Assembly: GCF_933775445.1 (NCBI RefSeq)
Contig: NC_065876.1
Coordinates: forward strand, 17,484,001 to 17,548,000
Source of the DNA: Argentina anserina
Taxonomy: Eukaryota; Streptophyta; Magnoliopsida; Rosales; Rosaceae
Length of the DNA: 64,000 nucleotides
Direction: 5' to 3'
Notes under the pieces: generated by a model
Databases searched by the model: none
Seen by the model: the letters and a program-made list of their open reading frames with translations, nothing else
Told to the model about the DNA's origin: nothing
Shown: positions 1 to 10,980 of the stretch, one piece after another
Position numbering within the stretch: position 1 is the stretch's first letter
Layout: each line of letters opens with the position of its first letter
Position numbers and translations under genes: made by a program

Positions 1-1738
1 CGTGAACAATGTTTTATGAACAACATTTAGCTGTGCTGAACTCGTCACCTGATATTTTAAATATCATTTTCTAAGCATTTATCGTGCTATTAGGTGACTG
101 ACGAAACGAGTGAGGAAATTAGTTTCAGGGTCGTGGAAGTTGCACGCAGGAAAGAATGTGAGTAAAATCTCACTTATTTACGAATCTACCCTTGCGGTGA
201 TTCCAAGATTTTTGCAAGAGTTTTTAATATTGAATTACGACACGTATACAATATAGTGGATTACGTATATATCGTATAAATGGTAATAAGTACATATATA
301 TATAGTTTGCTATATTATATACTGTTATGAATTCATTGGAAATTGGAATTGGTCATTTCGAATGACGAGAATTAAATGTTGAGCATGTGATGTGATTTTT
401 GTACAATATGAGGTGTGATTATTGTACGTGGTTTTAACATGAGTTTGTTAAAATGTTTTGTCTTCGTACGAGTTTTGTCTTCGGACGTGTTTATGAAATA
501 TGACATGTATACGATATAATGGATTATATATATATTGTATAAATGGTAAATATGTACATATATATATAGTTTGCTATATAATATACTGTTATGATTTTAT
601 CGTGATTTATGTCATTTCGATGACGAGATTTAAATATCGAGCATGTGATTTTGATTTGTACAATATGATGTGAGATTATTGTACGTGATTTTAACATTGA
701 GTTTGTTAAAATGTTGATTTGTCTTCGGACATGATTTTTGGTACAATATGATGTGAGATTATTGTACGTGATTTTAACATTGAGATTGTTAAAATGTTGA
801 TTTGTCTTCGGACATGATTTTTGGTACAATATGATGTGAGATTATTGTACGTGATTTTTAACATTGAGATTGTTAAAATGTTGATTTGTCTTCGGACGTG
901 ATTGGTACAATATGATGTGAGATTATTGTACGTGTTTGGCAAGTCGGAACCTAGCCTTTGGCCGGGCGAAAGTTACGATACAGTTAGAGCTCTAGTCTGT
1001 CTGTCTTAGTACTGCATGTGAGGTAACGGGTGGTTATCTGCTCATGGGTACTCAGATTGTTTTGGATGTTGGGTAGCGGGTGGCTATCCAATATCGGCGG
1101 TGTATTACGAGAGGGGTAACAGATGTGTACCAGCGTTCTTGGTACCCGTAATATAAATGCATTTGGGTAACCAGAAGGGTTACTTAATTTCTCATGAGCG
1201 TTTTATTTCATATTTCTTTGGGACGACCAGATGGGCCGTCCATTGACTCATGAGTGCATTTATATTTGTTGATTTCTGGATTTTCGTATATATTGATATG
1301 CGAATTATATTTTCATTTTACTCATACGAGCTGTAAAGCTTACCGGGTTTGTGTTTACAATCCCGGTGCACCAATTCGATGGTGTAGGGGATAATTCTGC
1401 AGGTGTTGATTAGTGGAGATTGAGTGACGACTCCGGAGGCTCGAAGTCGTTCGTATCCTGCTTGTGGTGAGGTTTTTAGCGTGGATTTGTGTGTGTGAGA
1501 ATTTGAGTGGAATTATTTGTGAGTTTTGTGAGAGTTTGGAGGATTATTACCATTCCATCTTATGTAATGTTGAATTATAAATTTGGGTTGTAATAATTGG
1601 TTTTTCTGAGTTGTATTGAGAACTCAGTGATGATCCGTTGTGCACGTTAAATGATTTCGATTCCATTGAGATTAGTTTTGGTGTTCTAACGACTTTGAAA
1701 TTTTGAGTTTTTAGACTTGAAATTTTGGGGTCGTTACA
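1..1738 (+). mobile_element. Tekay-like gypsy LTR, 3' portion (cut by window edge)
   Basis: This stretch matches, in order and orientation, 38270-39294 joined to 50507-51038, which is an LTR followed by a tRNA-Met-type primer site. Shared landmarks are the block starting GTGAGTAAAATCTCAC, the 81 bp tandem repeats, the block with GCCTTTGGCCGGGCG, and the end GGGTCGTTACA. The terminal TTACA pairs with the TGTAA that starts the second copy at 36908, as expected of LTR ends. No primer-binding site follows position 1738, so this is either a 3' LTR or a solo LTR whose left part lies outside the window. The overlapping minus-strand ORFs are products of the repeats, not genes. Confidence 0.8.
653..936. 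repeat. Tandem repeats of about 80-84 bp inside the LTR
   Basis: Units start near 653, 733, 816 and 900, the last partial. Each unit contains two inverted repeats: GTACAAT and ATTGTAC with 13 bases between, and ATTTTAACA and TGTTAAAAT with about 7 between. The same array with a cleaner 81 bp period is in the second LTR copy at 38781-39059. A looser duplication of a block containing TATATATAGTTTGCTATAT lies just upstream (about 240-320 and 505-590). Confidence 0.85.
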
Positions 1739-2127
1739 CTTTCAAATACACATGGTAGGTACACCATTTCTTTATATTCAATAATCTACTTCAATGTCAA
1801 CTTGTAAGTTCTTCCTTTAACATCCTGGATCTAATGAGAAAACTTATCCTCTTTGATCCTGAGCACCAAATGACAGATGCAAGGAAAAAAAATGGCATGC
1901 ATCGTTGGAGACGGGGTCATCATCAGAGTTTAGATCAATTCAAAATAAACATCTATGATTAACTTCATCCAGTACAAGTACTTCGGCAAGATAAATGTAA
2001 ACATAAAAATAAACATGAACATCCACAAAACCACACGTCACCCCTGAAAGCAGGCATGATATAGTGACATTTGCGAGTCCTAAGCATACGAGAATTGTGA
2101 CAACATGAAATGGGGAGAGCAACGTTT
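1739..2127. other. Spacer and probable GAR1 3' UTR
   Basis: No ORF or RNA gene is recognised here. The right part lies immediately downstream of the minus-strand GAR1 stop codon and probably holds its 3' UTR and polyadenylation region. The left edge abuts the LTR end at 1738. Confidence 0.4.
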
Positions 2128-3827
2128 CTAAAATCTTCCTCTGCCCCTGAAACCACCACGCCCACCCCTTGGAGGTCCTCTGCCTCCCCTTGGAGGTCCC
2201 CTGCCACGAAAAGGTGCTCTGCCCCTTGGAGTTCCCCTTCCACGTGTTCCACCTCGAGGAAAAGCTGGTTTCTGTCCCCTGCACAATTTTCAAATTCATC
2301 TCAATGAAGACCAAAAACATTCCGCATATTAAATCATTAGCGTGTCAATCACAGTCGAGCATAGGAGTTGAATGAAAGCCTATCCTAATAGTGAATCAAA
2401 TAACACCTGAAACCCCCTTCAACCTATGCACAATCCCAAGAACCCAAAAGAAAATAGAAATGGCAAATGAAGAAGCAACAAGCACAAAAACTCCCTAAAC
2501 TTATTAACAAAGGACAATGCAGCTTCAAGAAACTCAGCAACATGGTAAAAAGGAAAAAAAATACATCCAAAAGAAAAAGAAGAAGACATGTGTAGGGTAC
2601 TCAGTTACAGCAGACAGTGTTATTTGAAAACTTTTAATGATACGCAAAGATATAAAGCAGGGGCAATGGGTAAACTATATATATAAGAACTTAACATGAA
2701 ATAAGCTGTAAAAACAACCGACACACCAGAAGATTCATAAATAAGTTTCACTAAGAGTTGTGTTGCAATATAGTTAAAAATCCAAGGAACACTAGTAGTT
2801 TGCTAAGAATGTGGGACCAACAGTAAAGCTAGAGTGATCAGATTATTGCTTCCCCTTTTAGACTGAATCTGGCTTGACCTCAAGTTTTCGGAATTTTAGT
2901 CTCATTGTCCTAACACCACAATGACTAAAGTAAAAACTCACTACACCAAAACCAAGAATCACAAGAGAACAAATCTCTGTCCGCTGTCTTCCTACATTGA
3001 TAATAAACATTCAAGAAACAGAGGTCACAAGTAATATGGTATGCATTTGTCTTTTGCTTGTTACAAAGGCACATGATGTCTTATTACACTAATAAAAAAA
3101 TTCAACAAGGAAAAACATACTTTGGCTGTGGAAGAAATCTTGCAAGAGGAAGAAGCTTGGCCGGGTCAATATAAAACTTATCACCCTGTGCATATGAAGT
3201 AGCCACGATGCCTTCCTTGACTTTGACCGAGAAATACTGCAATCAAACCCCAAACGAACCACATTACATGTCAATACTACACGCACAAGATACAACAAAA
3301 ATTCGCACCATAAAAGAGCGACAAGAGAACACTCACAGATTCATTAATGGGGCCGAAAATCTCATCGACCTTCCCTATCTGAGTCTTGTTCTGCAGATAG
3401 ATAGGAGCATTGAAATAGGGTATCTTCTCGTGTGAGAGCTTTGTGACAGCATCACCCTCACATGCATGAACAAATGACGACACCTCTGCATACCCAGAAT
3501 CAATAAAGTCATCACAATATCAACTACTCAATCAAAAGAAACCATGTTCTAAGCAAAAGACATAATATCAATCAAATACAAACTGATACAAAGACGCATT
3601 ACTGATAGCCTTAACAACAAGCCCATATAGCTTCAATCTCTTCTGGGTATTTTTTTTTTTGAGTGATTAAAGAAGAAGAAGAAGAAGAAGAAGAAAAGAA
3701 GTCACATACCTACAACTTCGGAAGGAGGGCCTTCATCGCGGAAGCCGCCGCCACCACCGCGGCCTCTGAAACCGCCGCCGCCACCGCGGTTGCCTCTGAA
3801 GCTGCCGCCGCCTCTAGGAGGTCGCAT
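2128..3827 (-). CDS. GAR1: GAR1, H/ACA ribonucleoprotein complex subunit 1
   Basis: Four exons on the minus strand assemble into 177 residues: 3827-3710, 3485-3337, 3236-3121 and 2278-2128, all with GT-AG introns and matching phase. The N-terminus is an RGG domain ([13 protein letters not shown] and more), the centre is the conserved Gar1 RNP core (FFNAPIY-like region read as [20 protein letters not shown], then GDKFYIDP), and the C-terminus is a second RG-rich tail ending GGFRGRGRF. Gar1 is known to bind the Cbf5 pseudouridine synthase and H/ACA snoRNAs in nucleoli and Cajal bodies, where it aids rRNA pseudouridylation. Plant homologues have the same two RG tails and similar length. The start is the first in-frame ATG before the RGG tail. 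Nothing appears broken. The large last intron (2279-3120) was checked for an evident snoRNA and none was recognised. Confidence 0.93.
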
Positions 3828-3928
3828 GATGATGAGTGTGGTTGATCGAGGAGAGAAGAGGAGAGGAGAGCTGTGTTGGGGAGAAGGAAGGCTGCGGTTT
3901 GAAGACGACTCAAAGGAGTGAGAGAGTG

Positions 3929-3948
3929 TAGGGTTTTGATAGGGTTTT
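3929..3948 (-). promoter_or_regulatory. Two telo-box-like motifs upstream of GAR1
   Basis: TAGGGTTTT occurs at 3929-3937 and again at 3940-3948; read on the gene strand these are AAAACCCTA boxes about 100 bp upstream of the ATG. Telo-boxes (AAACCCTA) are established elements of plant ribosomal-protein and ribosome-biogenesis promoters, so this suits a snoRNP gene. That they act here is inferred. Confidence 0.55.
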
Positions 3949-5280
3949 AGTCGGCTTCAAATTGACTAAAATACCACTCCTTTATATATCTCTGTTTTTT
4001 TTCTTTCTCTTTGAGAATGTTTATATATCTCAGTTTGCAAGTGAATAAATCATTTGTATTTGTATTGAAAAAAAAAGTGAATAAAACATTCTCAAAATGA
4101 TGTGACAGTTCCATTTAAAATTCAATTTGGTATGTTCAAGCTTCACAAGCTATTTTTTAGGAGGGAAGGCTGTTGTATAAGACAACTCCTTGAGTCATGA
4201 GGCTTGGGATTTAGAAGATAAAACAATCTACCTTGCTTGGTACACTGTGTAATTGAAGTTCCGATAATGTCCATGAAAGATATGATAGATCAAGAATGTT
4301 TAAAATGGTAAAAATGCAACACGTAAAAATAAATAAAATTAAGGGAACATAAATGTGGAAAATAAACCACTATCTTGGGTTGTAGGAAATTAGGAATTCG
4401 AGACTTAGTTTGGTACAACTTCATTTCTAAAAAAAAAATCACCTTTTAGGTTTATTTTTAAAATTCATTGTATTTGGTAATTTTTTAGAAAAATCAATTT
4501 TTTTAGAATTTATAAGTCACCCACAACAGTTTTTAAAATCAACTTATTGCTTTTAGAAGTTGTTTTTATACAAAACTCAATAAATGTTAATATTTTTCTG
4601 TAAATTCTTAAATAACACATTTATCTTTAATATTCTCAATATGTCAAAAAAACAAATTATGTCCTTTTTTGTAGTTGACCATATCTACAGTAGTTTTGTT
4701 TAGATTTTATCAAACATTTTATTTATCGATAGCACTTTTAAAAGTAATATTTACCAAACGCAAATCTGTTTTAATTTACAGCTGATTTTTTTCACAATAC
4801 AGTGGAAGTATTTTTTTTTTAAGTCGCAACAATACCAAATAAATCCTAAATCATATTGATAAATCAACTACATTATTTGTTCTAAAAAAAAGATTGTGTA
4901 AGTCCGTGAAAATATACATGGGTACATGCCAGTGTCGATAAGGAGGAGGTCCTCTAGTTTTCCTATTATGAAACTCATTAGGGATAGTGTATACCATTCT
5001 CCCTTTTAATCAAGGAATTGTGTATGAGATGAAATAGGAAAACTAAATTCAGAACAAGAAATTAATTAAGTAAAAGAATATAATAAATATATCGTTGATT
5101 TGCTCACAAGATAGGAGTAGTTTTAGAAGGAAGATAATAAAAATCTGAGTTTCACCAAAAAGATAAAAAAAACAAAAATAGAAGTAACTGAAGGTAAGTA
5201 GTGTACTTGGACAAAAAAAAAGAGGGGAAGTGAAAATGAGAGCATGAATAAATATGTGGCGCAGAGACTAGTCGATTCGA
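3949..5280. other. AT-rich intergenic region between GAR1 and the mTERF gene
   Basis: These two genes are divergent, so the region should hold both promoters. No convincing coding sequence is visible. The middle is occupied by a MITE-like segment (listed separately); the rest is AT-rich without recognised structure. Confidence 0.5.
4404..4851. mobile_element. MITE-like element, possibly hAT-type
   Basis: The left edge reads TTAGTTTGGTACAACTT and the reverse complement of the right edge reads TTTATTTGGTATTGTTGCGA, giving an imperfect terminal inverted repeat with a shared TTTGGTA core. The inside is AT-rich and non-coding. I could not settle a target-site duplication, so both ends are approximate and the superfamily is a guess. 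Confidence 0.35.
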
Positions 5281-5386
5281 TTTCGATTCGACTCCATACG
5301 TATTTGGCTCTTCTCTTCCCTGGAAGGCCAGGTGGTCTCCTCTGAGATTTCCAAGTAGAGAGGAAGAGCTGACCCAAGTCCGACGG
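5281..5386 (+). other. Putative 5' UTR exon of the mTERF gene
   Basis: A GT donor follows position 5386 (CGACGG then GTATGT) and an AG acceptor lies at 5900-5901 just before the start codon at 5909, so a 5' UTR intron is likely. The left limit of the exon is unknown. Confidence 0.45.
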
Positions 5387-5908
5387 GTATGTTTCTTTCT
5401 TCAATTCTCAAACAACCCAATACCAAAATCACACACTGCTAGTTTCACCCTTTATTGCTATGCTTGATCAAAAACTTGCATATATGTGTGGAACTGAAAT
5501 GAAGCTCTGGGCTTCTGAAATGCTTTAATGAATCCAAGCCTCTCTTTCTCATTCCAAAGAGAGTCGATTCCAGATGAATCTGTAAACTGCTTACTGAATC
5601 ATGCTGTTGGGTTTCTTCATATTCTTCTGACAAATTTACTTTGAGATTGACTTTCATTGGATTCATAACAAAGATACTTGCTTTAGCATAACTGTTCTGA
5701 TAACATCCTATTACTATTAATGAATAATGATGCTTTTGTCTACTAAATCTGTTTTCTTTAGTTACAGAGATGATATATTTCCTTGTATTGTTTTCTTTTT
5801 GTTCCAACTGTCTATCTCAACAAATAAACATGGTGAACTATCTGCCTGGTGTTTCCTTTTTTCCAGACCCTGTTGACACATTGTTTTTAATGTTTTGATA
5901 GGTCGACG

Positions 5909-8335
5909 ATGCTCGGACGATCCCTAGCCTCCCCATTGCTAGCCAATGATTCTGCACTACGCTTTTGCTATACCACTGTGAGTACCATCTCAAGTGAACA
6001 TTGCTGGTGTCAGTTTGTTAAGAAATATGTTGATGCTTTACTCTGTAGTAGCTTAGATACTCAAATGGCTTTTATGTTGGCAAATGTATGAATTTGTCAT
6101 ATCTACATTTTTTGGTTCTCTCTTCTCCTCAACTTTTTCTTTTTTGCTTCCTTATAATTATATATTTATTGATTTTGTTTATTATAGACACACACAAAAT
6201 ACCCTAGACATACAGAGTTCGAGACTCTTTACTTCCCCCCTATATGTTATATGATAATAGTTTCTGGGTGCCTCCTCATTTTGGCAGGCTGGGTTCACAG
6301 TTTCTACTTAAAATTGAATGATTTTCATGTAAGCTGTATAATTTGAATGTCGGATTATTTGTTTTGGAATATTGTTTTCTAGAACATCTGTTCAGTCATA
6401 TGTTGGAGTTTGGATTTATGATTTAACTGTTTTGATGTTCAACCCAATGCGATGATTTAGAAGGCGCAGTACATCATGATACAGAAGCTTGTTTAGAATA
6501 TTGAACAGGGAAAAGTAAAGACCAATATTGTTAATGATAAGAAAAAATGGAATATTCGGTTATCAACTTAGTGGTCTACCATTTGCAAAGGGGCAGGTGA
6601 TCTGTCTTTTCCTTCCAGTGTATGATTACTTTGAGGTTTTAGTAGTTATTAGAGTAAAGAAGGTTGACTTTGGTCACTCCATCTTCAGGGGCATTACTTT
6701 GAGGTTGTGGTAGTTTTTATTTCAGTAGAAGGTTGACTTTGGTCATTCCATCTTCAGATGCATCCCCCTCATTTTTCTTGAAAACATTGTACTATTGTTG
6801 GAAGGAAAAATTCCAAAAGATCATTGAATTGTAGTCTGATTAATACTATTTCAAAATTACTTGGCTGGAATGGTAATAGTTCTGACGAAAAAGAGGGGAG
6901 TAAGTGGATTTGCATAGGACAGATTAGGTTTTGAGTATCAACGCATCATTATGGCCTTATGGGCTTCAGTCGCTAACGGGTTCAAACAAATCTTATTTCA
7001 TTCTCATAATGTGGACTGAGGGGGCTGCTCTATTCTATATGCGGCTGCTTTGTCTTAAAAATGATTTCCATTTTTGTTAGAATGTCGTGATTGCTGGCTT
7101 ACTATTGTAATTATGCTCACTTTTCTGTGCTCTACTACGTAAGTATATAGAAATTTTAGCTCTGGATACAAAACTAATTTAGCCCAAGGATATCATTGAC
7201 TTTGTTCTCAAATTCAACCCTGCTCAGTCGTTAGCATTTTTATGAAAGTGGACATGTTTAGAGTGAACAGATTGAAAATAAATAATGTCAATTCCCTGAG
7301 TGTATTTTTGCCCTTTGGATTTGCCTGCTGCATGTGGTTTTAATGCCTTCATCTCTTACTTCGTTTTGCTTTATATGGATTTCCCTTAAATGAAAGTAAC
7401 ACTGTGAGATGTGTAAAAAGTATCTTATGAAATGAACACAGCCTTAGATATGTTTTAAATGCACACAACCAAGAACAATTGTGTCTATCCAAGCGATGAA
7501 AGAGTAGAGATCCTTGGTGTCCCCTTGAGGTGACTTTTGACCTCACAATTAGCAGCCAGTATGTTCTTCTCTAATGTGAACAAATCTTTTGTATGCGTGC
7601 ATGACAGTTTTAACTTTTGACTTGTCAGTACATTAGTAGTTCAAGTTTTCTGCTTATGGCCTGTGAAAAATTTGACATTCCCTTCTAATTTAATCTTGAA
7701 GATTTTCTGTTCTTGTTCTTTTATCAGTATGCTTTACTTAATCTATTGCAATTCTCGTGCAGACTGAGATTTTAACTGCTGCACCAAATATAGGATCTCT
7801 ACATGTGAATTGTTTTTCACAAAGCCTGAATAGAGCAGCTTGTGCACCGAGTATTTCTAAGAAGAAATGGGTATTGCATTCAACTGCAGAAAATAGAAAC
7901 GTGACTTTGACTGATGATGACCGGAAGACATTAGAAGCATGTCTAGATGCTCTGTCTGCATTGAGTATCAGTACTGAAGAGGGAGACAAGATACTTGGGA
8001 AAGCTTTTGGTCTGATTCATTCACCCTACTGGGGTGAAGAAAGAAAAAACAAAGTTCCAAAATTTGAGATTGTATGCGAAAAGATGGACTACCTTAGGAG
8101 TTTAAACCTGTCTGACGATGATTTGAGTAAGTTGCTTAAAAAATTCCCAGAAGTTCTTGGATGTAATCTTGAACATGAGATGAAAACCAATGTTCAGCTT
8201 TTGGAAAAGCAATGGGGAATAAAAGGAAAATCGCTTCGAAATCTTCTCCTTAGAAATCCAAGAGTGTTGGGTTACAATGTTGATTGCAAGGGAGATTGTA
8301 TAGCACAATGCACCCGTTGCTGGGTTCGATTTTAG
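5909..8335 (+). CDS. Short mTERF-family protein, organelle-targeted
   Basis: Two coding exons, 5909-5977 and 7763-8335, join in phase to give 213 residues. The N-terminus (MLGRSLASPLLANDS) is basic and serine-rich, as in organellar transit peptides. Residues from about 110 on contain leucine-rich helical mTERF repeats with the recurring pattern LLRNPRVLGYNV, and the protein ends CKGDCIAQCTRCWVRF. mTERF proteins bind organellar nucleic acids and act in transcription or splicing in mitochondria or chloroplasts. This one is much shorter than typical members and has only two or three repeats; the cysteine-rich tail looks like a natural terminus. The 1785 bp intron carries a tandem duplication and a block repeated downstream of TSR2. 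Which organelle it enters cannot be told. Confidence 0.8.
6627..6757 (+). repeat. Imperfect 62-63 bp tandem duplication in mTERF intron 1
   Basis: Units 6627-6688 and 6695-6757 both begin TACTTTGAGGTT and end CCATCTTCAG, sharing AGGTTGACTTTGGTCA inside. There are two copies only and no coding potential. Confidence 0.75.
6950..7745 (+). repeat. Segment repeated near 14690-15450 (copy 1, within mTERF intron 1)
   Basis: A chain of collinear matches links this intron to the TSR2 downstream region. Examples are GAGGGGGCTGCTCTAT, CCTGCTCAGTC, CCTTCATCTCTT, and TAGAGATC followed by TTGGTGTCCCCT. Order and orientation agree over roughly 750 bp, with many substitutions and small indels. No transposon ends were seen, so an old segmental duplication is the simplest reading. 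Confidence 0.7.
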
Positions 8336-8936
8336 ACTTTCTAGAAGAGCTTAATTTTGTCTTTGTTCCAAATTTATTTCACAATGAATTGGATTCAATG
8401 TAAAGATTCATATAATCTGTAGGACTGTAAAATCTATAAAAGTGGAATATATGAAATTAAGATGAATTAATTGTATTATGCTTACGCATCTTAATTGACT
8501 GGTTTAAAGTTCAAATATTTTGTGGAGAAGGTATTTGTGTTTGTGTTGTGAGACTTAATTTAGTCATGTTGAGCACTTTTTTTTTTGACACATCATTGAA
8601 CAATGCCACAATTTTTTTATTGGAATGCCAAGTTGTTAACTTCAAAAGAATACATCAAAATGGGTACGTTACTCTTTAACTCTTATAAGAGAGAACCTCA
8701 ACTCAAAACAAGTACTAGCAACTAATTCCATGAGCCACAACGGCCCCTGCTTCACTGATGTGCAACTCCATCATGTCGCATTTTACATGCTTCTATGAGA
8801 CGGGTAAGTCTTGATCATCTAGAGAAAATTCCAAATAACATAAAATTTTGTTAGTGTGTCATTGTGAATTTGTTATCCTTGTCAATTGTAATAATGTTTT
8901 TTTTTTTGAGAAAAAATAATGTTCATTGACACAATG
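8336..8936. other. 3' flank of the mTERF gene
   Basis: No ORF or repeat is recognised. It should include the mTERF 3' UTR. The last five bases (CAATG, 8932-8936) are one copy of the target-site duplication of the next element. Confidence 0.4.
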
Positions 8937-9190
8937 TGTTAGGATCACAATTATTAAGATGGGTCATGTATTAACCTATGAGTAATCTTATTCTATTTTG
9001 GGCCATATATTTGTGATGGGCTTTTGGGTCGGGTCATCATTCCAGATCCTTATGGTATTCTGGTTGTAACGATTATATAAACTGTGAGCTGCACTTTGTA
9101 TGGGGATATCAATGAAAATGAATATGAAGTTTATTTAGTTTATTTCCTTTTTGTATTGTTAATTTCGCTTCAATCTTCTTGTTGCAACCC

Positions 9191-10060
9191 GGAGGCTGTT
9201 CCAATAAGGACCAACTTCGTGCGGACTTTTTGTCAGGACTTTTAAACTCAATCATTGGATAAAATTGATGGTTTTCATTTTAAGTGCAAAATAGGATGGG
9301 ATACACATAATCAACCCTCACATCTCCCCAGTTCCTTTTCCTCTTCATCTCCATGGTAAACCACCTCCTCTGCCCCTCTTCCCAAACTGTAGAGAAGAGC
9401 AATAATCCCAAAGTTGGTTGTAGCAACATCATATCGCATCACCGTAAGAATTGACTCGCCGTCTCACATCTCTTCACTTTCTCTCTTCTTCTCTCTCATC
9501 TACTTCGAAGACCCCGACGGTATCGGCGAGGACTATATCTGATCCTCACCCCTCTCTTAACCCAAACACTCCTCACCACCACCACCCCCACCTCCCAACA
9601 ATTAGTCCTCCCAGATTTGACTGTTCTCGTTCCTAATTCTTCCATCACTATTTGAATAAGACCAACAATCTAAAAAAATACTGTGAAAAAGGGTAAGATA
9701 GTAACAAATCAAGACATCTATGATTTTGATTCTGAGTTAAATCTTTAGGTTATGATTTCAATCCATTAATTTTTATTACCATAACACCAAAATGTTGAAG
9801 GGTAAAATGCATAATCACATATTAATCCTTCTTTTCTTTATAGCTGGGAAATGGTTATGAACTTATGATGGAGAGGATGATAGAGATGGAGATGAAAGGG
9901 CGGAGGAGGACGTTGCGACAGAAGAGGAAATGGGTGAGTTGATTCGGTGTATGCAGTTCTATTTTGCTTTTAAAATGAAAAATGTTCCTTTAATCTGATG
10001 ATTGAGTTTAAAAGTCCTTATGAAGTCCGCAAGAAGTTGGTCCTTATTGGAACAGCCTCT
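9191..10060. mobile_element. MULE-type element with long TIRs inserted in the LTR
   Basis: It is flanked by GTTGCAACCC at 9181-9190 and 10061-10070, a 10 bp target-site duplication typical of Mutator-like elements. The ends form an inverted repeat of roughly 90-100 bp starting GAGGCTGTTCCAATAAGG and continuing through GACTTTTAAACTCAATCAT. The 870 bp element encodes no transposase. Its middle has UTR-like pyrimidine-rich sequence and a GGCGGAGGAGGACG stretch ending near a possible GTGAG donor, so it may carry a host gene fragment (Pack-MULE), but the source was not identified. Confidence 0.85.
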
Positions 10061-10096
10061 GTTGCAACCCTATGTATGGATTTTGACCCTAACATT

Positions 10097-10107
10097 TGGT
10101 ATCAGAG
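10097..10107 (+). other. Primer-binding site, tRNA-iMet type
   Basis: TGGTATCAGAG starts two bases after the left LTR end at 10094. This is the usual initiator methionine tRNA complement used by plant LTR retrotransposons. Confidence 0.75.
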
Positions 10108-10168
10108 ACCTTCGGTCCATATGGGCGAGCTATATCATGTTACTAGTTATCCCACCCTACCGTCGCCG

Positions 10169-10281
10169 CAACTTGCGTCTGACGATCCCGCCCTCCCTTC
10201 TCCATGGAAAGTGTTATTTGATTGTTATGGGCTTTTCTACTACTGGATATAAAAACAAACGTCACCCAGCTTGAAAGGCCT
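10169..10281 (+). pseudogene. Degenerate WW-domain fragment, first copy
   Basis: The plus strand reads DDPALPSPWKVLFDCYGLFY followed by YW, a stop, and KTNVTQLERP. This matches the WW-domain layout found at the N-terminus of plant DEAD-box RNA helicases of the RH14/RH40/RH46 type (W about 20 residues before YYW, then TNxTQxExP). One in-frame stop breaks it. It lies inside the LTR element and is more likely a captured gene fragment than retrotransposon coding sequence. Confidence 0.6.
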
Positions 10282-10866
10282 TGGGTTTCGTCTATGTCGT
10301 CGTCTTCATCACTTTACCCATCATACTCTGCATACCCATCATTTCCTCCACTTGCTAGCTCCGGGTATACACTACCCTCCCACTACCACAATCTCGGTCA
10401 CCAACATCCGGAACCGCCTACGATGGTCATTAATGGCTACACACTTACTCTCCAATTTCCTTTCCCCACCCAGAAAGATACAAACTTCAACCCACCCCTT
10501 CACTCCCACTCGCATCCACTGTGGAACCATATTTTCCTTCCTTTCAGCCACAATATGTCGTCAATCAATCAATTCCCACATTTCAGTCACAAATTATGTG
10601 TCCCAATTCACTAGCACATAAAACCCAGTAGCCGCAACCATCCCCTTTCTTCACAAAATCAAGCCCCGATAGCCAACCCTAACCCACAGTTTGATGCAAC
10701 ACTACATGCTTGCCTCGTCGCTTTTCAGAAATTCAACCACACCCTAACAACCAAGATGCAAAAGTGTTAGAGTCAACTTCAAGAGTCTCGTGTCAAATTG
10801 GGGCAACTTCGAAAAACTTCCACCAAACTTCGAGCTTCTGCAACCTTTGCACACAGTGCTCCACAA

Positions 10867-10980
10867 TATGCTTCGGCAGACCCGACGCTCCCAACCCCTT
10901 GGAGAGGCTTAATTGATGGTTCATTGGGTTCCTTGTATTATTGGAATTCAGAAACTAACGAGACCCAGTATGAGAGGCCA
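10867..10980 (+). pseudogene. WW-domain fragment, second copy, open frame
   Basis: It reads ADPTLPTPWRGLIDGSLGSL and then YYWN-SETNETQYERP. Both tryptophans and the TQYERP end of the helicase-type WW domain are kept, and the frame is open from 10798 to 11079. It differs from the first copy, so the two either came from a tandem arrangement or were duplicated long ago. Whether it is translated is unknown. Confidence 0.65.

Noticed and set aside
524..942. Minus-strand ORFs in the LTR repeats
   Set aside because: They are reading frames through 81 bp tandem repeats and recur identically at 38652-39066; no codon bias or domain.
2279..3120. snoRNA inside the last GAR1 intron
   Set aside because: I looked for C/D and H/ACA boxes because such genes often host snoRNAs, but saw no convincing box pair or hairpin.
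10002..10621. Overlapping plus-strand ORFs of 90-130 aa as genes
   Set aside because: They lie across the MULE end, the primer site and proline-rich element interior; only the WW-like portions carry signal.
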